From Clostridia bacterium (GTDB taxonomy: Bacteria > Bacillota_A > Clostridia > Oscillospirales > CAG-272): a stretch of DNA of 24,519 bases. The stretch is taken from contig JAFSUU010000126.1 in the NCBI GenBank assembly GCA_017445115.1, forward strand, positions 1-24,519. Reading direction: 5' to 3'. The position numbers and the translations under genes were made by a program. Shown piece by piece: positions 24,156-24,519 of the stretch. The notes below the pieces were generated by a model. The model saw nothing but the letters and a program-made list of their open reading frames with translations, had not been told where the DNA came from and made no database searches. The first letter of the stretch is position 1, and every line of letters starts with the position of its first letter.

Positions 24156-24519
24156 TCGGACAAGGCTTTGCCTCCGATTTGCGATCGATTCTGAAGATGC
24201 AGAAGCATATCGTAAAGAGCGTAAACAGTATTTTCGCAAAAATCAATACGAAACTCTGCATGTCGAAGTGATAATCTGACCCCAAAGCCCGGTTTTGAGA
24301 AATCAAGACCGGGCATTTTTTCACCCGAAAATGGCGATAGCCTCCCTATATCTCTCTGACCATTTGGCCTTCAGAGGGTATTCTTAAGAGCACGAAATAA
24401 TGTGAGTTGGAAATAATTACCACCAATAAACCGGTTGTTTTACCAATTATTTCCTTATTTGCCTCCCTGTTCCCCATTCTCATATTCTGTAGCCTTTACA
24501 TAAGACCGGCTGAACATTG
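24156..24519. other. Gene-poor end of the window
   Basis: Apart from the ppdK terminator this stretch has no convincing gene. Between the ppdK stop and the terminator, one plus frame ends with a protein-like string (AIDSEDAEAYRKERKQYF and onward to a stop at 24277-24279) but lacks its own start site. After the terminator, a 10-bp inverted repeat, GGAAATAATT (24409-24418) and AATTATTTCC (24445-24454), may be an operator or hairpin for a gene beyond the window. Confidence 0.5.
24287..24321 (+). terminator. Rho-independent terminator of ppdK
   Basis: A 12-bp stem (GCCCGGTTTTGA with TCAAGACCGGGC, one G-T wobble) closes a GAAA tetraloop at 24299-24302 and is followed by ATTTTTT. It lies 132 bases past the stop. 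Confidence 0.92.

Noticed and set aside
21483..24239. A 918-residue minus-strand open frame covering all of ppdK, longer than ppdK itself
   Set aside because: It is the antisense of a certain gene. The lack of stops follows from ppdK hardly using TTA, CTA or TCA codons. The product is Val/Asp/Leu/Ala-biased with no recognisable domain.
1..24519. tRNA, rRNA, CRISPR or known riboswitch sequences
   Set aside because: No cloverleaf-like gene, regularly spaced repeats or recognisable riboswitch core was seen in any intergenic gap on reading both strands.

Overview
The window looks like chromosomal DNA of an anaerobic, low-oxygen-adapted Clostridia (Bacillota), probably a gut or rumen type organism. 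The reasons are strong AGGAGG-type ribosome sites, sigma-A-like promoters, a single-chain pyruvate:ferredoxin oxidoreductase, a pyruvate phosphate dikinase, and a secreted cohesin/dockerin protein. This assignment is inference from gene content; no rRNA, tRNA, CRISPR array, integrase or transposase was seen. Most of the window is moderately GC-rich, except an AT-rich patch at about 17.3-18.6 kb.

Layout. (1) 167-2881, minus strand: a tightly coupled three-gene operon (sugar isomerase/epimerase, Gfo/Idh/MocA oxidoreductase, GNAT-C-type acyltransferase) behind a clear promoter. It probably processes a sugar or inositol-like compound whose identity is unknown. (2) 3085-4197, minus: a secreted protein with a cohesin-like domain, an InlB-like repeat and a C-terminal dockerin. 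(3) 4345-7923, minus: nifJ (PFOR) with its own promoter and terminator. (4) 8071-11903, minus: a five-gene operon (membrane protein, pncC-type amidohydrolase, RNHCP protein, mnmE, OGG1-like glycosylase). (5) 12088-15640, minus: M42 peptidase, ybaK-type deacylase and uvrB, from a promoter at 15761-15789. (6) 15836-16366, minus: an ImmA/IrrE-family protein whose HExxH glutamate is replaced by isoleucine, divergent from (7) 16531-17154, plus: a zinc-ribbon, Gln/Tyr-rich membrane protein. (8) 17389-18601, plus: two AT-rich paralogous lipoproteins with matching 3' flanks, evidently a diverged tandem duplication. (9) 18793-21239, minus: an SPFH/stomatin-like protein and a COG2509-type FAD protein. 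(10) 21510-24155, plus: ppdK, with a strong terminator at 24287. The last 364 bases hold no convincing gene.

How the genes fit together. PPDK (PEP + AMP + PPi to pyruvate + ATP) and PFOR (pyruvate to acetyl-CoA + CO2 + reduced ferredoxin) form the pyruvate node of an anaerobic glycolytic fermenter, although they are 13 kb apart and separately controlled. UvrB and the OGG1-like glycosylase repair DNA; MnmE and YbaK maintain tRNA modification and aminoacylation fidelity; PncC recycles deamidatable nicotinamide nucleotides. A dispersed two-hairpin palindromic repeat occurs at three gene ends, with a weaker relative at a fourth.

The observations most worth a second look are the tandem lipoprotein island, the E-to-I substituted ImmA/IrrE protein, the abrupt codon-usage change inside ppdK, the palindromic repeat family, the sugar/acyltransferase operon, and the cohesin-plus-dockerin protein. 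I did not find a convincing wholly new multi-gene system such as a defence island.
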